Below, piece after piece: positions 27,144-36,238 of a stretch of 64,000 nt of DNA. This DNA is from Glaciecola siphonariae. GTDB lineage: Bacteria > Pseudomonadota > Gammaproteobacteria > Enterobacterales > Alteromonadaceae. The first letter of the stretch is position 1. Each line of letters starts with the position of its first letter. The position numbers and the translations under genes were made by a program. Below the pieces are notes generated by a model. The model did not search any database and had not been told where the DNA came from. It saw only the letters and a program-made list of their open reading frames with translations. The DNA lies in contig NZ_JBHSGU010000002.1 of the NCBI RefSeq assembly GCF_042652645.1, positions 992,001 through 1,056,000 of the forward strand, in the 5' to 3' direction.

Positions 27144-28388
27144 CTAGGAGGCGAGCGCCATATGATATGTCATTGTCTGCCCCAAACCTTTGAAATTCCA
27201 CACTGCTGGGGGCGAGAAGAAAAACCTCTCTTGGGCGAGTTCATAGGTACGCTTATCGCAATGAACATGCATCGGTGAGCAGCTTTTTTCAAGACGCGAT
27301 GCCACCACAACCGACTGTCCCCACACATCAAAACATGGGCGTTTGAGGTTAACCATGCCCGCTGACACTTCACCTGTAGCGACGCCGCAGCGCAGTGCAA
27401 GTCCTGTGTCTTTGGTAAAATCTTCAAACATAAGGTGCATCTTCCGAATGAGGCTTAAGGTTCTGCACACGCGTGCCTCGTGTTTGCCCTCTTTCAACTC
27501 ACATACAAAGATGTATTGATCGCCTTGTGTTTTTATTCTTAATGAGCCCGCCTTTCTTACCACGTCATCAAAGCGCAAAAATAAGTCCCTCACCAATTGG
27601 GCGTAAGCATTTGAGCCAACTTCATTCTCATAAGTGCGCGAATTTACAATATCCATGAAAACGACGGTCATCGGCGTTTTATACATCAAGTCTTGCGCAC
27701 CGCTTTTGCGGCTGCTGTTTCCAATGGCGTTGTTTAAGGAAATAAGCGAGCCGGCGGTGCGTTCTGGGAATACTTTGTAAACTACATTGTCTTGTGACTG
27801 GGTAAAATTTTGCGCTTTCTTCCAATTTGAAAGTGTCATGCGGCGCACTATCCACGCGCAGGCAAAACATGACAACCCCAAAATCGCACTGTTTAACATG
27901 GTCACAATTGGATAGGCATCGGAAGTGCTAAACACGTGTATATTCAAATGAGTAAAAAGTAAAAATAGTGTGATGTTAAGCGCGCTTATAGCGATAAAGA
28001 ACTTCGTCTCTCGCTCATTAAACATAAATCCCGTCACAAACAGCGCGATTAAATAAAAATAGTGCAGCCCCATATCGGCCTGCCATAAAAAACCCGCACT
28101 CGTCACAAAGCTCAGAAAACTGAACTGGAGCAGCCATTTGCCAATATCAAAGCGCTTGAGTCTAAACAGCACAATACAAAGGCCGAAACTTATAATGTGA
28201 GCGACGGTACTGACCACATGAAGGGCAACATTAGCGCTGTTCAAACCATCAAAAAATAAGAGTTTTGCGCACTGCAGAGCCGCAAGCAAGATTAAAACGT
28301 AGCTGACTTTGCGCATAACAGCACGACGAGAATACATAAGATGTTCAGTCTTATTAAACGTAAATGTATTCAAGTCTCGGTGAAACAT
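27144..28388 (-). CDS. Membrane class III adenylate/guanylate cyclase-like protein
   Basis: 414 residues. Roughly 25-190 form about six hydrophobic helices; the cyclase domain is about 235-405. Metal-binding aspartates are present in VVFMDIVNS and KTQGDQYIFV, and GVATGEVSAGMV is typical. FDVWGQSVVVASRLE keeps the Asp of adenine recognition and the Arg, but the transition-state Asn (NVASR in active enzymes) is Val. Activity may therefore be low or altered. The ATG at 28388 is used; ATG at 28337 is an alternative. It lies downstream of kdsA on the same strand, convergent with the deacylase gene. Confidence 0.85.
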   Translation of the reverse strand: MFHRDLNTFTFNKTEHLMYSRRAVMRKVSYVLILLAALQCAKLLFFDGLNSANVALHVVSTVAHIISFGLCIVLFRLKRFDIGKWLLQFSFLSFVTSAGFLWQADMGLHYFYLIALFVTGFMFNERETKFFIAISALNITLFLLFTHLNIHVFSTSDAYPIVTMLNSAILGLSCFACAWIVRRMTLSNWKKAQNFTQSQDNVVYKVFPERTAGSLISLNNAIGNSSRKSGAQDLMYKTPMTVVFMDIVNSRTYENEVGSNAYAQLVRDLFLRFDDVVRKAGSLRIKTQGDQYIFVCELKEGKHEARVCRTLSLIRKMHLMFEDFTKDTGLALRCGVATGEVSAGMVNLKRPCFDVWGQSVVVASRLEKSCSPMHVHCDKRTYELAQERFFFSPPAVWNFKGLGQTMTYHMALAS

Positions 28389-28446
28389 GCGCTATATCGT
28401 GTCCTATTTGGGGCTTGCTACCTTCATCACGTCAAGGTGTAAATGT

Positions 28447-29286
28447 TTATGAAATATTAAGGTCTTCAAAACTTTTCACAAGACTGTCAACTTGCTTCAT
28501 TTGCGTCAAATACCCTTCTAACTTATTTAATGGCAACGCACATGGACCGTCGCACTTTGCATTATCTGGATCCGGGTGTGACTCTATAAACAAACCTGCA
28601 ATACCAAGCGCCATGCCGCTTCTTGCTAGCTCTGCTGCTTGTTTTCGTCTGCCGTCTGCTGAATCTGCTCGTCCGCCAGGCTGCTGCAATGCGTGCGTGG
28701 CATCGAAGATGACGGGCGCCATTGGTTTCATCAAGTCCATTCCCAACATATCGACTACTAAATTGTTATAGCCAAAACATGAACCGCGTTCACACAGGAG
28801 TATTTTTTCGTTACCGCCTTCGGCAAACTTTTTAATAATATGGCGCATCTCATGGGGAGCGAGAAACTGTGGTTTTTTCACATTGATTACAGCATTCGTT
28901 TTCGCCATTGCTTCAACTAAGTCGGTTTGGCGCGCCAAAAATGCGGGGAGCTGTATGACATCTGCAATTTCCGCAACCGAAGCGGCTTGATACGGTTCGT
29001 GCACATCTGTTATCACCGGGATATTAAAGGTCGCTTTAATTTCTTGAAATATTTTCAAGCCCTCATCAAGGCCAGGACCTCGGTAAGAATATAAAGAGGA
29101 GCGATTAGCTTTATCAAAAGATGCCTTAAATACGTAAGGAATATTTAATTTTTGCGTCACCTCAACGTAAGTTTCCGCTATTTTCATAGCAAGGTCTCTC
29201 GACTCCAATACATTCATGCCGCCGAACAGGACAAAAGGTTTGTCGTTCGCCACTTCGATGTGTTGCACGTTTACTTGTTTAATCAT
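28447..29286 (-). CDS. kdsA: 3-deoxy-8-phosphooctulonate (KDO-8-P) synthase
   Basis: Condenses phosphoenolpyruvate with arabinose 5-phosphate for the lipopolysaccharide inner core. 279 residues, family standard. FVLFGGMNVLESRDLAM, KASFDKANRSS and ITDVHEPYQA are conserved active-site segments, and FIESHPDPDNAKCDGP is the C-terminal signature. Last gene of hemA-prfA-prmC-sirB2-kdsA. Confidence 0.97.
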   Translation of the reverse strand: MIKQVNVQHIEVANDKPFVLFGGMNVLESRDLAMKIAETYVEVTQKLNIPYVFKASFDKANRSSLYSYRGPGLDEGLKIFQEIKATFNIPVITDVHEPYQAASVAEIADVIQLPAFLARQTDLVEAMAKTNAVINVKKPQFLAPHEMRHIIKKFAEGGNEKILLCERGSCFGYNNLVVDMLGMDLMKPMAPVIFDATHALQQPGGRADSADGRRKQAAELARSGMALGIAGLFIESHPDPDNAKCDGPCALPLNKLEGYLTQMKQVDSLVKSFEDLNIS

Positions 29287-29312
29287 TTTGCATCACTTCC
29301 TTGATTTATAGC

Positions 29313-29687
29313 TTATGAGAACATCGCGGGACCGGCTAACCCTAGTCTGGCTGTCATATACAACCAAAATAAAGTACTCAGAGCACCAACAATGCGCCAC
29401 ATGTTATTTTTAGCCCAGCGCAAGGTGAAAAAGATAGACAGCACATAAAATATCAGACCGGTGAGCTTAGCGCTTGCCCAGCCATTGACTAAGGGGTAAA
29501 TAGACGATTGAACGCAGAGCCAAATAATAGTCACAAGGAGCAGAGTATCTGCAATATGCGGAACAATTTTAAGCCACTTTTGCTGAAGTACACTTGACTG
29601 ACGCAACAGCAGCACGAAACGAATTAAAAAGAATATAAAGGTGAGAATAACTGCAGTTAGGTGCAGGTGTTTAGCAATCATGTACAT
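29313..29687 (-). CDS. sirB2: SirB2 family membrane protein
   Basis: 124 residues with four hydrophobic helices, starting MYMIAKHLHLTAVILTFIFF, typical of SirB2/YchQ. Salmonella SirB was linked to invasion gene expression, but the molecular function is unknown. Order prmC-sirB2-kdsA matches E. coli except that sirB1 is absent between sirB2 and kdsA (only 26 bases separate them). Confidence 0.88.
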   Translation of the reverse strand: MYMIAKHLHLTAVILTFIFFLIRFVLLLRQSSVLQQKWLKIVPHIADTLLLVTIIWLCVQSSIYPLVNGWASAKLTGLIFYVLSIFFTLRWAKNNMWRIVGALSTLFWLYMTARLGLAGPAMFS

Positions 29688-29723
29688 AGCGTTTCCATTA
29701 TTTTATTGTTTTAAAACTGTTTT

Positions 29724-30587
29724 TTAGGCCTTTCGCGCGATGCTGACTCGCTCCAAACCATTGTAGTCCTTTTTGCTCGTGATTTGTACAAAGCCTTTGC
29801 TATCCATTAGCTTCCTTACTGCCCGGCCTTGTTCAAAGCCATGCTCGAGTAATAAATATGCATCGCTGTTCATATAATCATGCGCACTATCAATAATTAG
29901 TCGAATATCGTCAAGTCCATCTAGACCTGATACCAACGCTGATTCCGGTTCAAAGCGCAAGTCTCCTTGATGTAGGTATTCACTTTGCTGCTCAACGTAA
30001 GGCGGATTGCTCACAATTAAATCGAACTTATAATTGTTCAGGGCAGAAAACCAATGACTATGAAAAAACGCTGCGCGAAGATTATTGCGAACTGCGTTTC
30101 GCTTAGCTAAAGCCACCGCTTGCCCAACCCTATCAACCCCAATAACTTCCCAGCTAGGCGATTCTTTTGCCAGCGCAAGTGCTATTGCCCCTGTACCGGT
30201 GCCTAAATCTAAAACACTCGCGTTTTTTGGCAGCGGTAGGTCAAGAGCCGCCTCAACAAGTGTTTCGGTATCGGCTCGAGGAATAAGCGTGCAGTCTTTC
30301 ACCTCTAAATTTAAAGACCAAAAATCTTGCTGCCCTGTAATAAAGGCCAGAGGTTTGCCTGCTAAACGCGCTGTCAAACATGATTCAAAGGCACATTGCA
30401 GCGTTTCCTCTACAAGCTCATCTGCATGCGCAATTTGCCAGCTGTGCGCATATCCAGATACATGCTCAAACAGTAGTCGCGCCTCAAGTGCTGGCTCACT
30501 AAAAGTAAGTTCAGTTTGCGCCGCAAGCCTATTTTGAGCATCTTTTAGCAGCGCCCTTACATTAAGCGTCTTAGCGCCATCGGTCAT
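29724..30587 (-). CDS. prmC: Peptide chain release factor N5-glutamine methyltransferase
   Basis: Methylates the Gln of the GGQ loop in RF1 and RF2. 287 residues: helical N-domain, then a Rossmann methyltransferase with VLDLGTGTGAIALALA (S-adenosylmethionine site) and the catalytic VSNPPYVEQ. It lies twelve bases after prfA, its substrate's gene. Confidence 0.96.
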   Translation of the reverse strand: MTDGAKTLNVRALLKDAQNRLAAQTELTFSEPALEARLLFEHVSGYAHSWQIAHADELVEETLQCAFESCLTARLAGKPLAFITGQQDFWSLNLEVKDCTLIPRADTETLVEAALDLPLPKNASVLDLGTGTGAIALALAKESPSWEVIGVDRVGQAVALAKRNAVRNNLRAAFFHSHWFSALNNYKFDLIVSNPPYVEQQSEYLHQGDLRFEPESALVSGLDGLDDIRLIIDSAHDYMNSDAYLLLEHGFEQGRAVRKLMDSKGFVQITSKKDYNGLERVSIARKA

Positions 30588-30599
30588 AAGATTTGTCGC

Positions 30600-31685
30600 T
30601 TAATCGTCTGACAAAGAGGCCAACAAATCGGCCTGATGCTCTTGACGAATAGGATCTGACAAAGCCGCTAGATCGCCGGCAATAACATCGTCTAGCTTAT
30701 ATAAAGTTAAATTGATGCGGTGATCGGTTACCCGGCCTTGCGGGAAGTTGTAAGTGCGGATTCGCTCGCTTCTGTCGCCGCTTCCAACCAAGCTTTTACG
30801 CGTGCTTGCCTCCTCGGCAGAACGCTTGTCTTGCTCAATTTGATTCAAACGAGCTTGCAGAACCGACATCGCTTTAGCTCGGTTTTTATGCTGCGAACGT
30901 TCATCCTGACACTCTACTACTACGCCGGTAGGAATATGCGTTAAACGGATGGCCGAGTCGGTTTTATTGACGTGTTGCCCGCCAGCGCCTGATGCTCTGA
31001 AAGTATCAATTCGTAAATCTGCCGGATTAATTTCAATCGCTTCAGACTCAGGCACCTCAGGCAGCACGGCAACCGTGCATGCAGAGGTGTGAATGCGTCC
31101 TTGAGACTCAGTCTCAGGCACACGTTGCACCCTATGACCACCCGATTCAAACTTAAGCACGCCATAGGCACCGTCACCCGACACATTAGCGATAATTTCT
31201 TTGTAGCCGCCGTGCTCACCTTCGTTTGCGCTCATAACCTCTACTCGCCAACCTTTTGTTTCGGCAAATCGTGAGTACATACGATAGAGGTCACCGGCAA
31301 ATATTGCTGCCTCGTCACCACCTGCGCCTGCGCGAATTTCTAAAAAGCAGCTGTTGTCATCATTTGGGTCAGTGGGCAGCAGCAAAATTTGCAAAGATGT
31401 TTCAAGGTCTTCTGTCAGCTGCTTGGCTATTTTCAGCTCTTCTTGCGCCATTTCACGCATTTCTGGGTCATTTTCTTGCAGCATTTCAAGAGCAGACGCA
31501 ATGTCTTTTTCAGCTTCTTGAAACGCACCAAACTGCTTCACCACCTCTTCTAACTGCGAAAACTCCTTTGATAAGGCGCGAAACTTATCTTGATCGCGAA
31601 TAACACTAGCCTCGCCAAGCAAGGCCTGAACTTCTTCAAAGCGCTCAACCAAGGATTCGAGTTTATGGACAACTGACTGTTTCAT
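30600..31685 (-). CDS. prfA: Peptide chain release factor 1
   Basis: Terminates translation at UAA and UAG. The ATG at 31685 (MKQSVVHKLESL) is the family start, one base after the hemA stop, giving 361 residues; an upstream in-frame start at 31715 lies inside hemA. The GGQ motif is in GAGGQHVNKTDSAIRL. The stop-codon recognition tripeptide region reads PETESQGRIHTSACTV (PET instead of the common PAT/PVT). Confidence 0.97.
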   Translation of the reverse strand: MKQSVVHKLESLVERFEEVQALLGEASVIRDQDKFRALSKEFSQLEEVVKQFGAFQEAEKDIASALEMLQENDPEMREMAQEELKIAKQLTEDLETSLQILLLPTDPNDDNSCFLEIRAGAGGDEAAIFAGDLYRMYSRFAETKGWRVEVMSANEGEHGGYKEIIANVSGDGAYGVLKFESGGHRVQRVPETESQGRIHTSACTVAVLPEVPESEAIEINPADLRIDTFRASGAGGQHVNKTDSAIRLTHIPTGVVVECQDERSQHKNRAKAMSVLQARLNQIEQDKRSAEEASTRKSLVGSGDRSERIRTYNFPQGRVTDHRINLTLYKLDDVIAGDLAALSDPIRQEHQADLLASLSDD

Positions 31686-31686
31686 T

Positions 31687-32961
31687 TCATTCCTGTTTAG
31701 TAGTAGGCGCGGCATTTAAATTAAACGCGTCTGCCAACAAGTTTAAGCTCGGTGCATCTTGCTCTTGAATCGCTGATTGCAGGGCTTTAGTGGGGCCATG
31801 CATCATCTGCTGACTCAGTTTATAGCTAAGCTCTTGCAACACTGTTTGTGCATCATCACCACTTGCAATCCGCGCCATAGCTTTTTGAGTAAGCGTATCT
31901 CGAAGCTGCTGAGCTTGCTCGCGATAGGTTTTAATTAAATCTATATGCATGGACTGCTGTAGCCATACATCAAAATCTTGCACGCGATGCTTAATCAACG
32001 CAGCCGCCTGCTGTGCGGCTTGTTCTCTGTTAGCAAGGTTTTGGTCGATAATATCCTGTAAGTCATCCACCGTATATAAGTAAGCATCGTCCAAATCTGA
32101 GACTTCGCTCTCGATGTCGCGAGGCACGGCTAAATCAAGCAGTAGCATCGGTTTATGTTTTCGCGCCTTCAGTGCAGATTCCACCATCCCTTTACCAATT
32201 AAAGGTAAGGCGCTGGCAGTTGAACTTATCACCACGTCAGCATGCGCTAAATGAGCAGGTATTTGACTAATCGTAATGGATTGACCGTTAAAACGTTCGG
32301 CTAACGCCTGCGCATTTTTAAGCGTGCGGTTGGCTACCGTGATAGATTTTGCGTTCGCATCTTGCAGGTGCTTTGCGACTAATTCAATAGTTTCACCTGC
32401 CCCTACCAATAAGATATGGCTTTTATCAATGGCTGAAAATATTTGTTTGGTCAACTTTACTGCCGCATAAGCTACCGACACAGCGCTCGCACCAATATCC
32501 GTTTGACTTCTCACTTGCTTGGCAACAGCGAAGGTGGTTTGAAAAAGCTTTTCAAAATGCGAGTTAATCGTGCCGGCGCGTTTAGCTTCGGTATAAGACT
32601 GTTTAACCTGACCCAAAATTTGAGGCTCACCGAGAATAAGCGAATCAAGCCCTGCGGCTACTCTCATTAAATGCTCAACAGCGGCTATTTCGTCATGCTG
32701 ATAAATATGCGCCGCGATATCGTCTTTATTAATGCCGTGAACATCTGCTAACCACGCAATAACCTCTTGCTGAGTCATTTCAGAGGTATTCACATATAGC
32801 TCTGTGCGGTTGCAAGTGGATAAAATGACCAACTCGTTATTGTTGCTGGTTTTACGAAAAGCAGACAGACTTTCTACCAATTTATCTGGCGTAAAAGCCA
32901 CTCTCTCTCGAAGCGCAACGGGCGCCGAGTGGTGGTTTAAACCTATGGTAAAAAAGGGCAT
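31687..32961 (-). CDS. hemA: Glutamyl-tRNA reductase
   Basis: Reduces glutamyl-tRNA to glutamate-1-semialdehyde, first step of C5 haem synthesis. The ATG at 32961 gives 424 residues starting MPFFTIGLNHHSAPVALRER, aligned with known HemA starts; a longer in-frame start at 33072 would add a non-homologous hydrophobic tail. LSTCNRTELYV contains the catalytic cysteine, and HILLVGAGETIELVAKHL the NADPH-binding fold. First gene of the prfA-prmC operon and divergent from lolB. Confidence 0.96.
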   Translation of the reverse strand: MPFFTIGLNHHSAPVALRERVAFTPDKLVESLSAFRKTSNNNELVILSTCNRTELYVNTSEMTQQEVIAWLADVHGINKDDIAAHIYQHDEIAAVEHLMRVAAGLDSLILGEPQILGQVKQSYTEAKRAGTINSHFEKLFQTTFAVAKQVRSQTDIGASAVSVAYAAVKLTKQIFSAIDKSHILLVGAGETIELVAKHLQDANAKSITVANRTLKNAQALAERFNGQSITISQIPAHLAHADVVISSTASALPLIGKGMVESALKARKHKPMLLLDLAVPRDIESEVSDLDDAYLYTVDDLQDIIDQNLANREQAAQQAAALIKHRVQDFDVWLQQSMHIDLIKTYREQAQQLRDTLTQKAMARIASGDDAQTVLQELSYKLSQQMMHGPTKALQSAIQEQDAPSLNLLADAFNLNAAPTTKQE

Positions 32962-33264
32962 TAAGTTTTTGTCGTTCTTGCGCTTACGTAAAGACAGCGC
33001 ATTGTAGTAAAATCCCCCATTAATTAAAAGGATAAGTACGTAAATTCGAGCAATGATGCTGTCAAGTCTCACCGAGGTGGTATATTGTTTCTAGAATATG
33101 AGTTGGATAATCATAGCGCCTTATATTTTTATGGGCGCTGATAATGCTAAAAAGGAAACGGCCCAGACGTGACGCTGTATACACAAAGGTTTTTCAGTAT
33201 TTCAACTAGGCAAGACTCGCGCGCCGAGCATACTGGCCACACTGTTCATAAACGCTGTGGGGTC
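32962..33264. other. Divergent hemA / lolB control region
   Basis: These 303 bases separate the chosen starts of hemA and lolB. In-frame extensions of both genes run into it but carry no homologous sequence. I find no well-spaced promoter that I would call with confidence and no clear operator. Confidence 0.5.
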
Positions 33265-33909
33265 ATGAGGGCCCTGCTGCTCTTGCTAATATATTTTACA
33301 CTGACTGTGAGCATCACGGGCTGTACACTGCGCCCTGCCGACGTTAGCCAATCACAAGACCCGCAACTTATCGAACAACAAAAGCTCAACAAGCTGAAAA
33401 ACTGGTCAGTGCGCGGCAAACTTGCTTTTATTAGCGAACGCGAACGCAAAAGCGCATATATTAACTGGCAACAATCAGGCAATGCCTCTGTGATGAATCT
33501 AACTAGCGTGGTCGGCACCAATATCGCTAGCTTAGATTATGACGGCAAGCTTGCATCACTGCGCGCAGACGGTCAACTGTGGCAAGACCAATCGCCATCG
33601 GCGCTGATTTATCGGACCACCGGTTGGGACGTGCCGGTAGAATTTTTATCTGATTGGATGAAAGGTGCTGTGGCATCATCCCTTGTTACCGAACGCTTTG
33701 AAAATGGTTTAGTCAAGCGCGTGGTGACAAAGTGCGATGCTTGTCTGCCATGGACCATCAACTACACTCGATATGGAGAGTTTACGCTAGACGGCGATAT
33801 TTATACCCTGCCTATTTCGATGCGACTCACCCAAAACCAAGCACAAATACAGACAAGCTTGGTACTGAGAATAGACAATTGGACACACATAGATGCCCCC
33901 AATGATTGA
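33265..33909 (+). CDS. lolB: Outer membrane lipoprotein LolB
   Basis: Receives lipoproteins from LolA and inserts them in the outer membrane. The ATG at 33265, with GGGG just upstream, gives 214 residues with a lipoprotein signal peptide ending ITGC, so acylation is expected at Cys20. The longer in-frame start at 33169 would bury the signal peptide. LKNWSVRGKLAF and the later beta-rich part fit the family. Order lolB-ispE-prs is conserved, and the gene overlaps ispE. Confidence 0.93.
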   Translation: MRALLLLLIYFTLTVSITGCTLRPADVSQSQDPQLIEQQKLNKLKNWSVRGKLAFISERERKSAYINWQQSGNASVMNLTSVVGTNIASLDYDGKLASLRADGQLWQDQSPSALIYRTTGWDVPVEFLSDWMKGAVASSLVTERFENGLVKRVVTKCDACLPWTINYTRYGEFTLDGDIYTLPISMRLTQNQAQIQTSLVLRIDNWTHIDAPND

Positions 33910-34801
33910 GGCTTTGGTAAATCCTCCCTTTAATAGTAGAGAGATTACGTGGCTTCCAAGCCCAGCAAAAATAAACCTATTTCTGCATATATGCGGCCGT
34001 TTACCGAGTGGATACCATCAATTGCAGAGTGTATTTCAGTTGCTGGATTACGGCGATAAAATTGGATTTCGGCTAAATCCTAATTCTGAGCGGGTCAAGC
34101 TTTATGACAACATAGACGGTGTGTCAGAAAAAGACAATCTCATATCAAAGGCAGCAAAAGCGCTTTTAGCGCATCGACAAAATCATCAAGGCATTGATAT
34201 ATTTGTTCAAAAATCACTGCCTATGGGAGGAGGCATCGGGGGCGGCTCCTCAAATGCGGCAACCGTTTTGCTTACGCTCAACTACTTATGGCAATGTGAC
34301 TTAAGCCTTCAGGAACTTGCACACATTGGCCTAGAGCTTGGCGCAGATGTTCCCGTTTTTGTTCATGGCAGGAGCGCCTTTGCCGAAGGTGTTGGCGAGC
34401 GTTTAGCGGCCATCGAACTAGAGCCACAATATTATTTGGTGGCTACACCGAATGTGCATGTTTCTACCGCCGACATTTTTGCCCACAAGGACCTGCCTCG
34501 CGATAGCGCTCCTATATCAGCGCAGCAGTATAGCTTTGCCACAACTCGCAACGATTGCGAATTATTAGTCACGACATTGCATTCTCAAGTTGCAAATTTA
34601 TTACAGTGGTTGATACACTACGCTCCGTCGAGAATGACAGGTACGGGCGCAAGCGTCTTTGCGATTTTTAACAGTAAAGAGCAAGCTTCAAAGGTACTGC
34701 AGCAACTGCCGATTGATGTAAAAGGATTTGTGGCAGAGGGCGTAAATGTCTCGCCCCTCCATCAGTTTTTTAAAGAAAACGGCATTAAAATCAAAGCCTA
34801 G
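33893..34801 (+). CDS. ispE: 4-diphosphocytidyl-2-C-methyl-D-erythritol kinase
   Basis: GHMP kinase of the MEP isoprenoid pathway. 302 residues. WLPSPAKINLFLHICGR is the substrate side, LPMGGGIGGGSSNAATVLL the GHMP ATP loop, and MTGTGASVFAIF the C-terminal motif. The start overlaps the lolB end: either ATG 33893 or ATG 33902 is possible, both translationally coupled. Confidence 0.96.
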   Translation: MPPMIEALVNPPFNSREITWLPSPAKINLFLHICGRLPSGYHQLQSVFQLLDYGDKIGFRLNPNSERVKLYDNIDGVSEKDNLISKAAKALLAHRQNHQGIDIFVQKSLPMGGGIGGGSSNAATVLLTLNYLWQCDLSLQELAHIGLELGADVPVFVHGRSAFAEGVGERLAAIELEPQYYLVATPNVHVSTADIFAHKDLPRDSAPISAQQYSFATTRNDCELLVTTLHSQVANLLQWLIHYAPSRMTGTGASVFAIFNSKEQASKVLQQLPIDVKGFVAEGVNVSPLHQFFKENGIKIKA

Positions 34802-34925
34802 CTTTGTATGCACCACCTAACCGTATTACTAAGGCATGTATAAAAAGGGCTTTGCGCTTATACTTGTCTGAGTAAATCCGTTCTTGCCGTCCGCCATCGC
34901 CTAAAATTGCACCGAGGAAAGTCTT

Positions 34926-35873
34926 GTGCCAGATATGAAGCTATTTACAGGAAACGCTGTTCCTGAACTCGCTCAGAAAGTTGCCGACCGATTGTATACC
35001 AAACTAGGAAACGCCAGTGTCGGGCGTTTTAGTGACGGAGAAATCTGCGTAGAAATTCATGAAAACGTCCGTGGCTCGGACGTTTTTATTATCCAGTCTA
35101 CTTGCGCGCCTACCAATGACAATCTAATGGAGCTTATTGTGATGATTGATGCCTTCAGACGTGCGTCTGCCGGCAGGATCACCGCAGTTATCCCCTACTT
35201 TGGCTACGCTAGACAAGACCGACGAGTGCGCAGCGCCCGTGTACCCATTACTGCAAAAGTGGTCGCAGACTTTTTATCAAATGTTGGTGTAGACAGAGTG
35301 CTGACCATCGATTTGCACGCCGAACAGATTCAAGGCTTCTTTGATGTACCGGTAGATAACGCCTTTGGCACGCCAATACTATTGGATGATATGTTTCAAC
35401 GCGACTTCAAAGAGCCCGTAGTGGTATCTCCTGACATAGGTGGCGTAGTGCGAGCGCGGGCAACGGCAAAATTACTTAACGATACCGACCTTGCAATCAT
35501 TGACAAGCGCCGCCCGAAAGCCAACGTAGCACAAGTAATGAACATTATTGGTGATGTCCGTGGCCGTGATTGTATTATTGTTGACGACATGATTGACACC
35601 GGCGGCACCCTCGCTAAAGCCGCAGAAGCACTTAAAGCACATGGTGCGAACCGAGTTTATGCTTATGCTACGCATGCGATATTCTCGGGTAATGCAGCAA
35701 AAAATTTAGAAGAATCGGTGATAGACGAAATTATAATTACCGACAGTATTCCGCTTAGCGACGAAATGCGAAGGGTGAAAAAGGTTAAGCAACTCACACT
35801 GTCTGAAATGCTAGCGGAAACAATCCGCAGGATCAGCAATGAAGAGTCTATTTCGGCCATGTTCGAATATTAA
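34926..35873 (+). CDS. prs: Ribose-phosphate pyrophosphokinase
   Basis: Makes phosphoribosyl pyrophosphate for nucleotide, histidine and tryptophan synthesis. 315 residues, as in E. coli, and also begins with a GTG codon (MPDMKLFTGNAVPELA), with an AGGAAAG ribosome-binding site. IDLHAEQIQGFFD binds metal and ATP; VDDMIDTGGTLAKAAEAL is the PRPP-binding loop. Followed by a strong terminator. Confidence 0.98.
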   Translation: MPDMKLFTGNAVPELAQKVADRLYTKLGNASVGRFSDGEICVEIHENVRGSDVFIIQSTCAPTNDNLMELIVMIDAFRRASAGRITAVIPYFGYARQDRRVRSARVPITAKVVADFLSNVGVDRVLTIDLHAEQIQGFFDVPVDNAFGTPILLDDMFQRDFKEPVVVSPDIGGVVRARATAKLLNDTDLAIIDKRRPKANVAQVMNIIGDVRGRDCIIVDDMIDTGGTLAKAAEALKAHGANRVYAYATHAIFSGNAAKNLEESVIDEIIITDSIPLSDEMRRVKKVKQLTLSEMLAETIRRISNEESISAMFEY

Positions 35874-35939
35874 CATTTGCTGATGGGCTGCTGCGTCTGC
35901 GGCCAGAAAAAACAAATGCGCGTTAGCGTTCACTAAAAC

Positions 35940-35986
35940 CGCCGGTTAGCCCGTTTAGTCAAAAACGGAACTAAGGCGTTTTTTTT
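35940..35986 (+). terminator. Rho-independent terminator of prs
   Basis: A long stem combines CGCC/GGCG, TTAG/CTAA and CCGTTT/AAACGG with small bulges, and ends in eight T residues (35979-35986). Confidence 0.8.
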
Positions 35987-35996
35987 GACTCTGAAC

Positions 35997-36125
35997 ATTC
36001 GCGTGCGAGTTATGTTCGCGTGGGTGTAAGTTCGCGCGGGTTTATGTTCGCGTGACTGTATGTTCGCGCAGTTTTATATTCGCATAATTTTATGTTTGCG
36101 TAGTTCTATGTTCGCATAATTGAGC
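35997..36125. repeat. Imperfect 16-bp tandem repeat, about eight units
   Basis: Successive units begin at 35997, 36014, 36030, 36046, 36062, 36078, 36094 and 36110. The approximate unit is GTTCGCGTNNTTTTAT: the TTCGC core is kept (TTTGC in one unit) and the rest drifts. Unit 1 is 17 bases, units 2-7 are 16, and unit 8 loses its end. It is intergenic, between the prs terminator and the lipoprotein gene. Confidence 0.85.
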
Positions 36126-36238
36126 GCACACATCGAAGGTGGTAAGCATCTTTCAAATCAAGGTAAAGTATTCAGGCAAGTACCTGAAGCACTAAAAATC
36201 GTGTAGAAACCTCTACTTATTTAACGCAAGGAAGAAAC

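Larger units (their letters stand above)
35874..36238. other. Non-coding region after prs
   Basis: It holds the prs terminator (35940-35986), a 16-bp tandem repeat tract (35997-36125) and the upstream region of a small lipoprotein gene. No open frame of note is seen. An AAGGAAG ribosome-binding site precedes the lipoprotein ATG. Confidence 0.7.
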
